The notes under the pieces were generated by a model. That model saw only the letters and a list, made by a program, of their open reading frames with translations, had not been told where the DNA came from and searched no databases. From the NCBI RefSeq assembly GCF_002266425.1, contig NZ_NPMN01000006.1:107605-171604 (forward strand): a stretch of 64,000 nucleotides of DNA, in the 5' to 3' direction. Numbering within the stretch: the first letter of the stretch is position 1; every line of letters starts with the position of its first letter. This document shows positions 8,998 through 16,816 of the stretch, in pieces. The position numbers and the translations under genes were made by a program. Source of the stretch: Tissierella sp. P1 (GTDB lineage: Bacteria > Bacillota > Clostridia > Tissierellales > Tissierellaceae).

Positions 8998-10403
8998 TGG
9001 CTTTAGCAAAAGATTATGATTCCGTAATGAGAAGGGCAAATGAGATTATGAAGAAGTCATTGGGACTTGACTATCAGAAATTCGAGTCAGGATCAATAGC
9101 ATTCGATTATGAAGCATTAATGAAATCAACAAACTATACATTGGAAGAAGTTACAAAGATTCAAGCAAGAACATCAGTAGGTAACACTCCGCTTATCGAG
9201 CTGAGAAATCTATCTGCTTTATCAAGAAAATATGCTAAGCCAGGTTACGGTGCAAGAATTTTTGCAAAGGATGAAGCTGCTAATGTTTCTGGAAGCTTTA
9301 AGGCAAGAAGAGCGGCTTGTGCAGTTGCTCACGCAAAGAAATTAGGGTACAAAGGTGTTATTGCAGCTACATCTGGTAACTACGGAGCTGCAGTAGCATC
9401 TCAGGCAGCTATGCAGGGATTAGAATGCATTGTCGTCCAGGAGTGCTATGATTCCAAAGGAGTTGGACAACCTGAAATAATTGAAAAAGCGAGAAAATGC
9501 GAAGCCTATGGTGCTGAAGTGGTTCAGCTTACGGTAGGGCCTGAGCTATTCTACTCTTTCCTGTCAATTATGGAGGATACAGGATATTTTAACGCATCTC
9601 TTTATTCGCCCTTTGGTATTGCAGGTGTTGAAACACTTGGATACGAAATCGCTATGCAATGCCGCAAACTTCTGGGAAAAGACCCAGATATGGTTGTTTG
9701 CACTAATGCAGGTGGTGGCATGATAACGGGAACAGCCCGGGGGCTTCTGAAAGCAGGCTGCACTAATACTCAGATGATTGCTGCTTCAATCGACCTTACA
9801 GGTCTTCATATGGCTTCTGATACTCAGTTCAACAAGAAGTCTTGCACTACAGGGCATACTGGTTTCGGTGTTCCTTATGCAACTGATCCTGATCATTCCG
9901 ATGTTCCACGTTCAGCAGCAAGAGCTCTTCGTTATATGGATCGTTATGTAACTGTAACTCAGGGTGAAGTTATATACATTACAGAAGTTCTTGCAAACTT
10001 AGAAGGTATCGAGAGAGGACCAGCAGGAAATACTTCACTTGCAGCCGCTTTCTCGCTAGCACAGGAACTTCCTGAAGATGCAATCCTTGTAATCAGTGAA
10101 ACTGAATACACAGGAGCGGGCAAGCATATTCAACCTCAACTTTCCTTCGCAAGGGATAACGGAATCGATATTATCTTCGGAGATCCTGCTGCAGATAATA
10201 AGGTGGGTGTAAATATCGTTCTTCCTAGGAATCCTGGATACATTAAGTATAAAGAAGCTGATATTAATCGCTTCAGACAGTCGCTTATTAAGAGGGCTTA
10301 CAAGAAGGCTGGAGTTACTAATCCGTCAGAAGCAGACCTTAAATACTTAGCAGAAGAGACTAAGACAAATGTTGAATTCGTAAAGAAAACCTTAGGGTTA
10401 TAA
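8997..10403 (+). CDS. ortB: 2-amino-4-ketopentanoate thiolase, beta subunit (PLP enzyme)
   Basis: A 468-residue fold-type II PLP enzyme, the catalytic subunit of AKP thiolase. The Schiff-base lysine is K102 in VSGSFKARR, the phosphate cup is TSGNYGAA, and the long threonine-synthase-like core runs to about residue 400, followed by the helical tail typical of OrtB. Known chemistry in the ornithine pathway is thiolytic cleavage of AKP to acetyl-CoA and alanine. It is coupled to ortA and followed after 195 bp by a ProC-like gene. It is intact, while the two genes upstream of ortA carry frameshifts. Confidence 0.9.
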   Translation: MALAKDYDSVMRRANEIMKKSLGLDYQKFESGSIAFDYEALMKSTNYTLEEVTKIQARTSVGNTPLIELRNLSALSRKYAKPGYGARIFAKDEAANVSGSFKARRAACAVAHAKKLGYKGVIAATSGNYGAAVASQAAMQGLECIVVQECYDSKGVGQPEIIEKARKCEAYGAEVVQLTVGPELFYSFLSIMEDTGYFNASLYSPFGIAGVETLGYEIAMQCRKLLGKDPDMVVCTNAGGGMITGTARGLLKAGCTNTQMIAASIDLTGLHMASDTQFNKKSCTTGHTGFGVPYATDPDHSDVPRSAARALRYMDRYVTVTQGEVIYITEVLANLEGIERGPAGNTSLAAAFSLAQELPEDAILVISETEYTGAGKHIQPQLSFARDNGIDIIFGDPAADNKVGVNIVLPRNPGYIKYKEADINRFRQSLIKRAYKKAGVTNPSEADLKYLAEETKTNVEFVKKTLGL

Positions 10404-10598
10404 TCATAAGCTAATAGCGTATAATTCTAAAGATATTAAACATAGACTCTATGTTTAAGGGATTTATAATCGCTATAAAATAGTTTCTTAGGATTTTGAT
10501 TGATTATGCAGAGTAGATATAAAAAAGAATTTTTAAGCCGTTATTTTCCAAATTTAAAGATTCCAAAAAAATTAATAATTATACTAGGAGGTATATAC

Positions 10599-11402
10599 AT
10601 GAGTAAGAAAATTGTTTTCTGTGGTGGTGGAAATATGGGAGAAGGTATTATGAGAGGGCTGCTTAAAAATAGGGCGGCCACTCCGGAAGATATCACGATA
10701 AGTGAGCTAAATCCAGAGCGTTGTGATTATCTATCCAGAACCTATGGTGTCTCTGCCCTTACAGATGCAACTGATGCTATAAAAGAAGCGGATATGATCA
10801 TTATAGCTGTAAATCCACCGCATGTACCAATGGTTACCAAGACACTCAAGATGCTTATTAACGAGAATACTATTGTGATGTCAATCGCTGCTGGTATAGG
10901 AATTGCAACCCTTGAGAGTCAGTTGGGAAGTGACAAAAAGGTATTGAGAATGATGCCTAATACTCTTATACAGTCTGGCAATGGTTATAGTGCTGCCTGC
11001 GTAAATGGGAACATTGACCATAGTGATAAGGAGTTCATCACAGAGATCCTGAATGCATTAGGTCAGACCATGTATATTGCGGAAAATATGTTTGATACCT
11101 TTACAGCCTTTAGCTGTTCAGGTCCCCTTTGGCTATATAAAACGATAGAGGCATTAATAGATGCTGGCGTGTATGTAGGCTTTAGCCGTGGGGAGGCACG
11201 TAACATAGTTATTAAAAATATGCTAGGGGTGGCACAGGTACTCGATGTGACAGGTGCTCATCCGGCAGTAAAAGTTGATGAGATGACCTCTCCCGGAGGA
11301 GTAACTATCGAAGGACTAAAAGTACTTGAGCAGGAAGGTTTCGCAGGGGCTTTGATGACATCGGTTAGTGCCGCTGTCAAGAAGGCTAATTCTATAGAAT
11401 AA
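10599..11402 (+). CDS. Pyrroline-5-carboxylate reductase family protein (ProC-like)
   Basis: A 267-residue NAD(P)-dependent reductase of the ProC family. It has an N-terminal Rossmann motif FCGGGNMGEGIMRG and the C-terminal signature TSPGGVTIEGL with ADAGV-like IDAGV before it. True ProC proteins carry MPNTPA and SGSGPAY; this one has MPNTLIQSG and SCSGPLWLY, so it is a divergent member. The start at 10599 is behind AGGAGG; an upstream in-frame ATG at 10500 is poorly supported. In HypD-type hydroxyproline fermentation ProC reduces pyrroline-5-carboxylate to proline. Here it could do that, or reduce another cyclic imine made by the mutase/AKP route. Family sure, substrate open. Confidence 0.75.
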   Translation: MSKKIVFCGGGNMGEGIMRGLLKNRAATPEDITISELNPERCDYLSRTYGVSALTDATDAIKEADMIIIAVNPPHVPMVTKTLKMLINENTIVMSIAAGIGIATLESQLGSDKKVLRMMPNTLIQSGNGYSAACVNGNIDHSDKEFITEILNALGQTMYIAENMFDTFTAFSCSGPLWLYKTIEALIDAGVYVGFSRGEARNIVIKNMLGVAQVLDVTGAHPAVKVDEMTSPGGVTIEGLKVLEQEGFAGALMTSVSAAVKKANSIE

Positions 11403-11484
11403 GCCTGCAAATATTTTGGAGAGCATACTTTTTCGTAGTAAAATTAGACCTCTATAGAAGACTGTTTAAATTACAAGACATAAA

Positions 11485-11629
11485 TGTGTCATATATAATA
11501 CATTCGCTTAAATTTAATGCGTAATATATGATACATGATATATTTTGGAATCAATTTAACATGGTTTTGCTCGGATTTATACTAGATTTCACTTGGGATA
11601 ATAAATATTGTATGGATTAGAATGTGTCA
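11485..11629. promoter_or_regulatory. Candidate activator sites upstream of the activase/GRE promoter
   Basis: In the 544-bp gap before the activase gene the motif from the racemase region recurs: 11485-11502 (TGTGTCA-TATA-TAATACA), 11518-11535 (TGCGTAA-TATA-TGATACA) and a half-site TGTGTCA at 11623-11629. The first two are 33 bp apart, close to the 32 bp seen in the other region. They lie 135-280 bp before the sigma-54 promoter. Confidence 0.55.
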
Positions 11630-11761
11630 AATATTTCCCTTTTTTAGTTTTTAAGATTTATTGTTTTGGTTTATTCTCATAGTTGCGACGAATTTTACAC
11701 ATATAGAGATAGGTTTTTTAATTAGTTTAATGAGTTATTCTTTGAATTTTGACTTTTATGC

Positions 11762-11780
11762 TTGGCACAGTTTTTGCTTA
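11762..11780 (+). promoter_or_regulatory. Sigma-54 promoter of the first activase/GRE operon
   Basis: TTGGCACAGTTTTTGCTTA matches the -24/-12 consensus almost fully, with GG at 11764-11765, ten bases, and GC at 11776-11777. It lies about 170 bp before the activase start and puts this GRE under the same type of control as the racemase and mutL-ortAB units. Confidence 0.85.
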
Positions 11781-11946
11781 TATTATATTTTATAGGATTA
11801 TATAAATGTTTTAATGATTCGATTATTTAATCGGAATCTAAGGAGATATTTAACTATATAAACAGTCATAATTTGCCATGTCGGCCAAAAATGAAGGATT
11901 AAAAAATGTTTTAGCATCACATCTTTAGGCTAGGAGGTATAATTTA

Positions 11947-12876
11947 ATGATATTCAACATTCAGAAATGTTCTATACATGATGGAAATGGATTACGTACA
12001 TTAGTATTTTTTAAAGGTTGTCCTATGAAATGTTTATGGTGTGCAAATCCAGAATCCCAGTCATATAAATCTGAAATCATGGAATCGCAAACAAGATGTA
12101 TAGGGTGTGGTGCTTGTCAGAAGGTTTGTCCTGAGTCTGCTATCACATTGGGTTCCGATGGATTTAGGATAGATAGAAGCTTATGTAAGCGTTGTTACAA
12201 ATGTACAGAACGTTGTTATTCCGAATCAAAATTCGTAGTGGGAAGAGATTATTCTGTTGAAGAACTTTTCGCTGATATAGAAAAGGATCGTATTTTCTAT
12301 TCAATGTCTGGAGGAGGTGTAACTTTTTCTGGGGGAGAACCTTTGACTCATCCAACTTTTCTTGCGGAAATAGCAAAGAAGTGTCATGAAAGTGGAATCA
12401 ATGTCATTGTTGAAAGCTGTGGCTATGGTATATATGATGATTTCAAAAAGGCTTTGCCATATATAGATAGTATGTTTTTGGATATAAAGCATATTGACTC
12501 AAATATACACAAGTCTTTGACCGGTAAGGGAAATGAATTAATATTTGACAATATCAAACGTATTGCTGAATTTGGTATCCCCATAACGGTGCGAACTCCT
12601 GTCGTACCAGGATATAATGATTCTCCTGAGAATATTATTGGTATTTCGGAGTTTATATCTATAATACCAGGGATTGTAGAATATGAGCTTCTGCCATACC
12701 ACAATTTAGGTGAGGCTAAATATAAATCTTTGGGAATACCCTATGCTTTAAAAGATGTTTCCTCACCATCAGATGAGGAGATGAGAAAATTGGTCGAATA
12801 CTCGAATCAAACACTTCAAGATTATGGGAAAAAATGTTTTTTTGTTAAAGATAATAAAAAGGAGATAATAACATGA
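11947..12876 (+). CDS. Glycyl radical enzyme activase (radical SAM) 1
   Basis: A 309-residue radical-SAM protein that installs the glycyl radical on its partner GRE. The SAM cluster motif is GCPMKCLWC (C-x3-C-x2-C), preceded by the family motif CSIHDGNGLRT. An inserted two-cluster ferredoxin domain follows (CIGCGACQKVCP and CKRCYKCTERC), as in activases of glycerol dehydratase, HypD and related enzymes. The glycine-rich SAM-binding stretch GGGVTFSGGEPL is intact. The start is behind AGGAGG. It overlaps the GRE gene by four bases (ATGA), so the pair is coupled, and it is the first gene after a sigma-54 promoter. Confidence 0.9.
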   Translation: MIFNIQKCSIHDGNGLRTLVFFKGCPMKCLWCANPESQSYKSEIMESQTRCIGCGACQKVCPESAITLGSDGFRIDRSLCKRCYKCTERCYSESKFVVGRDYSVEELFADIEKDRIFYSMSGGGVTFSGGEPLTHPTFLAEIAKKCHESGINVIVESCGYGIYDDFKKALPYIDSMFLDIKHIDSNIHKSLTGKGNELIFDNIKRIAEFGIPITVRTPVVPGYNDSPENIIGISEFISIIPGIVEYELLPYHNLGEAKYKSLGIPYALKDVSSPSDEEMRKLVEYSNQTLQDYGKKCFFVKDNKKEIIT

Positions 12877-15227
12877 TATCAGAAAGAATAGCAAGACTTA
12901 ATGATAAGGTGCGTAACACTCCTGCGACTATTTGTTTGGATCGCGCACGATTAGCAACTGAGTTTTACAGCGAATTATCCATGGAGCCTTTTATACTCAG
13001 AAGAGCAAAATCATTTGAATTTGTTTTAGCAAACAAAAAAATCTTCATTGATGAAGATTCCATCATAGTGGGACATCTTGCATCTCGTTTGCATGCAGTA
13101 CCGGTTTATCCTGAAGTAACTGCATGGTTACGTGATGATCTGGAAACTCTTGACACAAGGAGCTCTGATCATTTCGAGTTTTTGCCAGGTGAAAAGGAAG
13201 AACTGAGAGAAATTGTTGATAAATGGGAAGGCAGAACCTTTGGGGATTTGACTGCCGCTCAGATTGATGATGACATGAACGCTATGATAGATATTGGTAT
13301 TTTCACAAAGGGTGTTTCTAATCTGTCAACTATGAATCATGCACCGGGATACGATGAAATGGTTAAAAAAGGTTATCGTTACTATATCAACAAGTGCAAA
13401 GAAAATATAGCAACTTTAGACCATATGGATATTGATAATATGGAGAAAAAGATTACATGGGAAAGCATGATTATAGTAATGGAAGCAATTATCAAATTTG
13501 CTCATCGATACGCAGAATTGGCTGAGGAAATGGCTGTTGAATGCCCTGACTCCCAAAGAAAGAACCAACTTTTGACTATTGCAGAGAATTGTCGAGTAGT
13601 TCCTGAAAATTCGCCACAAAATTTTCATCAAGCTACACAATTTGTATGGTTTACCCATCTTGCATTAATGATGGAGGTAAACGGCGGAGATCATTGCCTT
13701 GGTCGTTTTGATCAATATATGTACCCATTTTATAAGGATGATTTGGAAGATGGTGTCAGTGAGGAATTCATCGCCGATGTTATAAATGAGTTCAAACTCA
13801 AATTTGAGGAACTTTGGGTACTGCGTACAGAACGAGAATCGCAAGCTTATCCTGGTTGCCCTCTTTGGATACACATGATGTTAGGTGGTGTACTCCCAAA
13901 TGGCAAAGATGGTTGTAATGAGCTTACAAATCTCATCCTTCATTGTATGGAAGACTTACAGACAAAAGAACCTTGTATATCCTTTCGTTATCATGATAAC
14001 GTCAATCAAGATACATTTCGATTAGCTATAGCTGTAGCGAGAAAGGGAGGAAGTCACCCTGCATTCTTCAATGACAGTACAGCAATTTATCACCTTCTTG
14101 GATTAGGTTTTACATTGAAAGAAGCCAGAAACTGGGGAATATGTGGATGTATAGAGCCCATAGTTCAAGGTAAGACTGATTTTCAGTCAAATGCTGGATA
14201 CTTTAATCCAATTAAGATTTTTGAGGTTACACTTAATGATGGCATGGATCCTCTTACTAAAAAACAAGTTGGTCCTCATACCGGCGATGTAAGAAACTTT
14301 ACATCAATAGAACAGTTGATGGCTGCATATGCTAAGCAGCAAGACTTTTTTATGAAGAAGTTTATAGATGTATTTAACAGAATAGTTTCTACTCATGCTC
14401 ATGCATTGCCTACTATAACCGGATCTTGTTTCACAGAAGGATGCATTGAAAAGGGAAGAGTATTGCAACGAAAGGGTGCAAATCACCGTTATTCTGCCAT
14501 TGCCATATCCAGTGTGGCAAATGTAGCTGATTCCTTAGCTGCTATTCAGGAATGTGTATTTGATAAGAAATATTTAGATATGTCCGAGTTAATGTCCCTT
14601 ATTGAAACAAATTTTGAAGGTAAAGAAGATATGCGTCAACTTTTGATTAATAGAGCACCTAAATATGGAAATGATATCGAGATGGTAGATGAATATGCAC
14701 ATTGGCTTATAGATTTATGTAACGAGCAGGCAATACAGTATACAGATGGTCGTGATGGTAGATTTACTACTGTTGTAGCATCACAGTCTTATAATGTTGT
14801 TCTAGGTCGTTTGATTGGAGCTACTCCTGATGGAAGACATGCTTATGAAGATCTGGCAGACAATGCATCTCCTATGATAGGAATGGATAGAAATGGGCCT
14901 ACAGCTGTTATATGTTCTGTAGCTGCTTTAGATCCATTGATTCCACAAAGTGGAATACTTCTAAATCAGCGTTTTGATCCGGCTATAGTAAAGGGCGATA
15001 AAGGACTAGATATTCTAGAAACAGTTATTCGCACGTATTTCATGAAACATGGTCAACATATTCAAATCAATGTCGTTGATACGGATACATTATTAGCAGC
15101 TCAAGAAAATCCTCAGGATTATCGTAATATATTAGTTCGTGTAGCGGGATATTCTGCTTACTTTGTTGACCTTGAAAAAGACATACAGGATAACATTATA
15201 GCTAGAACTGTACAAACATCACTGTAA
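12873..15227 (+). CDS. Glycyl radical enzyme 1 (1,2-eliminase type), candidate hydroxyproline C-N lyase
   Basis: A 784-residue glycyl radical enzyme. The thiyl cysteine C426 and catalytic base E428 lie in GICGCIEPIV, as in diol dehydratases and other 1,2-eliminases, and the radical glycine is G759 in RVAGYSAYF near the C-terminus. The motif G-C-x-E-P differs from the GCVET I recall for trans-4-hydroxyproline dehydratase HypD. Its gene is coupled to activase 1 and shares sigma-54-type control with a racemase and the AKP-thiolase operon. A published pathway uses HplG, a GRE that opens trans-4-hydroxy-D-proline to AKP, then OrtAB. That fits this neighbourhood well, but the substrate is inferred from context, not from active-site residues. 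Confidence 0.85.
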   Translation: MISERIARLNDKVRNTPATICLDRARLATEFYSELSMEPFILRRAKSFEFVLANKKIFIDEDSIIVGHLASRLHAVPVYPEVTAWLRDDLETLDTRSSDHFEFLPGEKEELREIVDKWEGRTFGDLTAAQIDDDMNAMIDIGIFTKGVSNLSTMNHAPGYDEMVKKGYRYYINKCKENIATLDHMDIDNMEKKITWESMIIVMEAIIKFAHRYAELAEEMAVECPDSQRKNQLLTIAENCRVVPENSPQNFHQATQFVWFTHLALMMEVNGGDHCLGRFDQYMYPFYKDDLEDGVSEEFIADVINEFKLKFEELWVLRTERESQAYPGCPLWIHMMLGGVLPNGKDGCNELTNLILHCMEDLQTKEPCISFRYHDNVNQDTFRLAIAVARKGGSHPAFFNDSTAIYHLLGLGFTLKEARNWGICGCIEPIVQGKTDFQSNAGYFNPIKIFEVTLNDGMDPLTKKQVGPHTGDVRNFTSIEQLMAAYAKQQDFFMKKFIDVFNRIVSTHAHALPTITGSCFTEGCIEKGRVLQRKGANHRYSAIAISSVANVADSLAAIQECVFDKKYLDMSELMSLIETNFEGKEDMRQLLINRAPKYGNDIEMVDEYAHWLIDLCNEQAIQYTDGRDGRFTTVVASQSYNVVLGRLIGATPDGRHAYEDLADNASPMIGMDRNGPTAVICSVAALDPLIPQSGILLNQRFDPAIVKGDKGLDILETVIRTYFMKHGQHIQINVVDTDTLLAAQENPQDYRNILVRVAGYSAYFVDLEKDIQDNIIARTVQTSL

Positions 15228-15265
15228 TGTCTAATTGCAGGCTATCACATAAAAATGATAACTCC

Positions 15266-15312
15266 ATCTACAACCTATGACATCTGTATCTTTAGATGTC
15301 ATGGCTGTAGAT
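15266..15312 (+). other. Long stem-loop downstream of GRE 1
   Basis: Two stacked stems are visible: ATCTACA (15266-15272) with TGTAGAT (15306-15312), and inside it ATGACATCT with AGATGTCAT around an eight-base loop. No T-run follows, so it is more likely an mRNA-stabilising or processing hairpin than an intrinsic terminator. Confidence 0.5.
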
Positions 15313-15371
15313 AATCTGAAAGCAATTACGTTAATATTTGTTAGTTATAAAGCAAACATTCTTTATAGGGA

Positions 15372-15539
15372 GTAAAGCAAATAGATTTTAAAAAGCAGAT
15401 AGTTAATATTTACAATCAAGGTAATTGCATATATAGAGGCTCAGGTAAGAAATATGGAATTGCCGCATCTGCTATAAGACAACGGGCAATAAGATATAAT
15501 GAAATTCAATCATTTCAATTTAATAGGGTGAGGCTATAA
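15372..15539 (+). pseudogene. Transposase OrfA-like HTH fragment
   Basis: An open stretch of 55 residues without a start codon carries an IS3/IS150 OrfA-like helix-turn-helix pattern (FKKQIVNIYNQGN, then KKYGIAASAIRQRAIRY). No terminal repeats or OrfB are seen around it. It is a small relic between the two GRE/activase pairs and suggests that the second pair was joined to the first by insertion or rearrangement. Confidence 0.4.
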
Positions 15540-15643
15540 ATTAGTAGTATGTATTTAGAATTAATTTAAACTGAAGTAATTAGATAACTATACTGAATAG
15601 TATTATTTACTATAAAAATATAGTTTTAAAGGAGGAGTTTAAA

Positions 15644-16552
15644 ATTAATAGTGGAACTATTTTTAACATTCAAAGATGCTCTATACATGATGGACCGGGG
15701 ATAAGAACATTGGTGTTTCTGAAAGGATGTCCATTAGAATGTTTATGGTGCGCTAACCCGGAATCCCAGAATCCCAAACCTGAAATCTCATCACTATTCA
15801 AAAGGTGTATAGGCTGCGGAATCTGTGAAAAAGTATGCCCACAAAATACAATAACAGTTGATGATGGAGTTTACGAAATTAATAACGAACTCTGTGATAA
15901 TTGTGGACTATGTGCTGAAGAATGCTATGCACTATCAAAACAAATGATAGGTAGAAAAGTAACAGTGGATGAAATTATGGAAGAGATTAAAAAAGATGCT
16001 GTCTTCTATAAGAAGTCAGGAGGCGGTGTAACTTTATCCGGAGGTGAGCCTTTATCACAAGCAGATTTTTCTTTGGAAGTGCTAAAGAGATGCAAGGATA
16101 TGAATATTCATACTTCTATTGAGACTTCCGGATATTGTGATAATAGTGTAATTAAAAACATTGCAGAATACTTGGATCTAATATATTTCGATATAAAACA
16201 TATGGATTCAGAAAAACATAAAATGTATACTGGAGTTCCAAATGAAAGGATACTGGAAAATTTAAAAACTTTCAATAGCATGAGAAAGGATATTATTGTT
16301 CGTGTACCCATAATACCTACTTATAATGACAGCGTTGATAATATAAAAAGTGTAGCTAAATCTTGTCTTTCCTTAAAGTCAGTGAAGAAAATTGAGCTAC
16401 TGCCCTATCATAATTTAGGTGAATACAAGTATAAGTCAATCGGCAAAGACTATAAGTTATCCAGTTTGAAAGAACCTAGTGTGGAATCAATGAATAGACT
16501 ATGCAATATTATCAAGGATGTAGGAATTGATTGTGAGGTAGTAATGGCATAG
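15644..16552 (+). CDS. Glycyl radical enzyme activase (radical SAM) 2, apparent ATT start
   Basis: The partner activase of GRE 2, about 302 residues. It has the motifs of activase 1: CSIHDGPGIRT, the radical-SAM cluster GCPLECLWC, two ferredoxin clusters (CIGCGICEKVCP and CDNCGLCAEEC) and GGGVTLSGGEPL. The conserved N-terminus extends upstream of the first ATG/GTG/TTG candidates near 15707. The frame reaches an ATT at 15644 that sits 8 bases after GGAGG. Either ATT is the start codon, which is rare, or a base of an ATG is miscalled. Starting at 15707 would remove the conserved IHDGPG motif and is unlikely. The gap to GRE 2 is 264 bp. Confidence 0.85.
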   Translation: MNSGTIFNIQRCSIHDGPGIRTLVFLKGCPLECLWCANPESQNPKPEISSLFKRCIGCGICEKVCPQNTITVDDGVYEINNELCDNCGLCAEECYALSKQMIGRKVTVDEIMEEIKKDAVFYKKSGGGVTLSGGEPLSQADFSLEVLKRCKDMNIHTSIETSGYCDNSVIKNIAEYLDLIYFDIKHMDSEKHKMYTGVPNERILENLKTFNSMRKDIIVRVPIIPTYNDSVDNIKSVAKSCLSLKSVKKIELLPYHNLGEYKYKSIGKDYKLSSLKEPSVESMNRLCNIIKDVGIDCEVVMA

Positions 16553-16740
16553 GATTTAATAATTACCGCTTATTATTATCCCAATTACTAAGGCAATTAA
16601 AGTCCATTTAAATTAATTATTATTGTGTTTTGAAGAAATTAAGTATTTTTGGAAATTAATCGGTAAAATGGTGCAGGTATATTATTAAAATAGGCTTGCA
16701 TTTAAATAAAAAAACCTATTACAAATAGGAGAGATTAAAA

Positions 16741-16789
16741 ATGGATGGTAAAGTAAAATCTTAGACCATCGAACTCGGAGTATTCCGAG
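16741..16789 (+). promoter_or_regulatory. Mini-ORF and hairpin in the leader of GRE 2
   Basis: AGGAGAG precedes ATG at 16741, which opens a seven-codon frame (MDGKVKS) ending in TAG at 16762-16764. A stem CTCGGA-GTAT-TCCGAG (16774-16789) follows, and then the AAGGAGG of the GRE 2 start. It may be a leader peptide or the relic of a lost gene start. No U-run follows the stem. Confidence 0.35.
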
Positions 16790-16816
16790 AGTCTGTTATA
16801 AAAAAGGAGGATATTT

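Noticed and set aside
12873..15227. Naming GRE 1 hypD because a proC-like gene is nearby
   Set aside because: The active-site motif is GCIEP instead of the GCVET I recall for HypD, and the ProC-like protein is divergent. Context favours an AKP-forming route, so no symbol is given.
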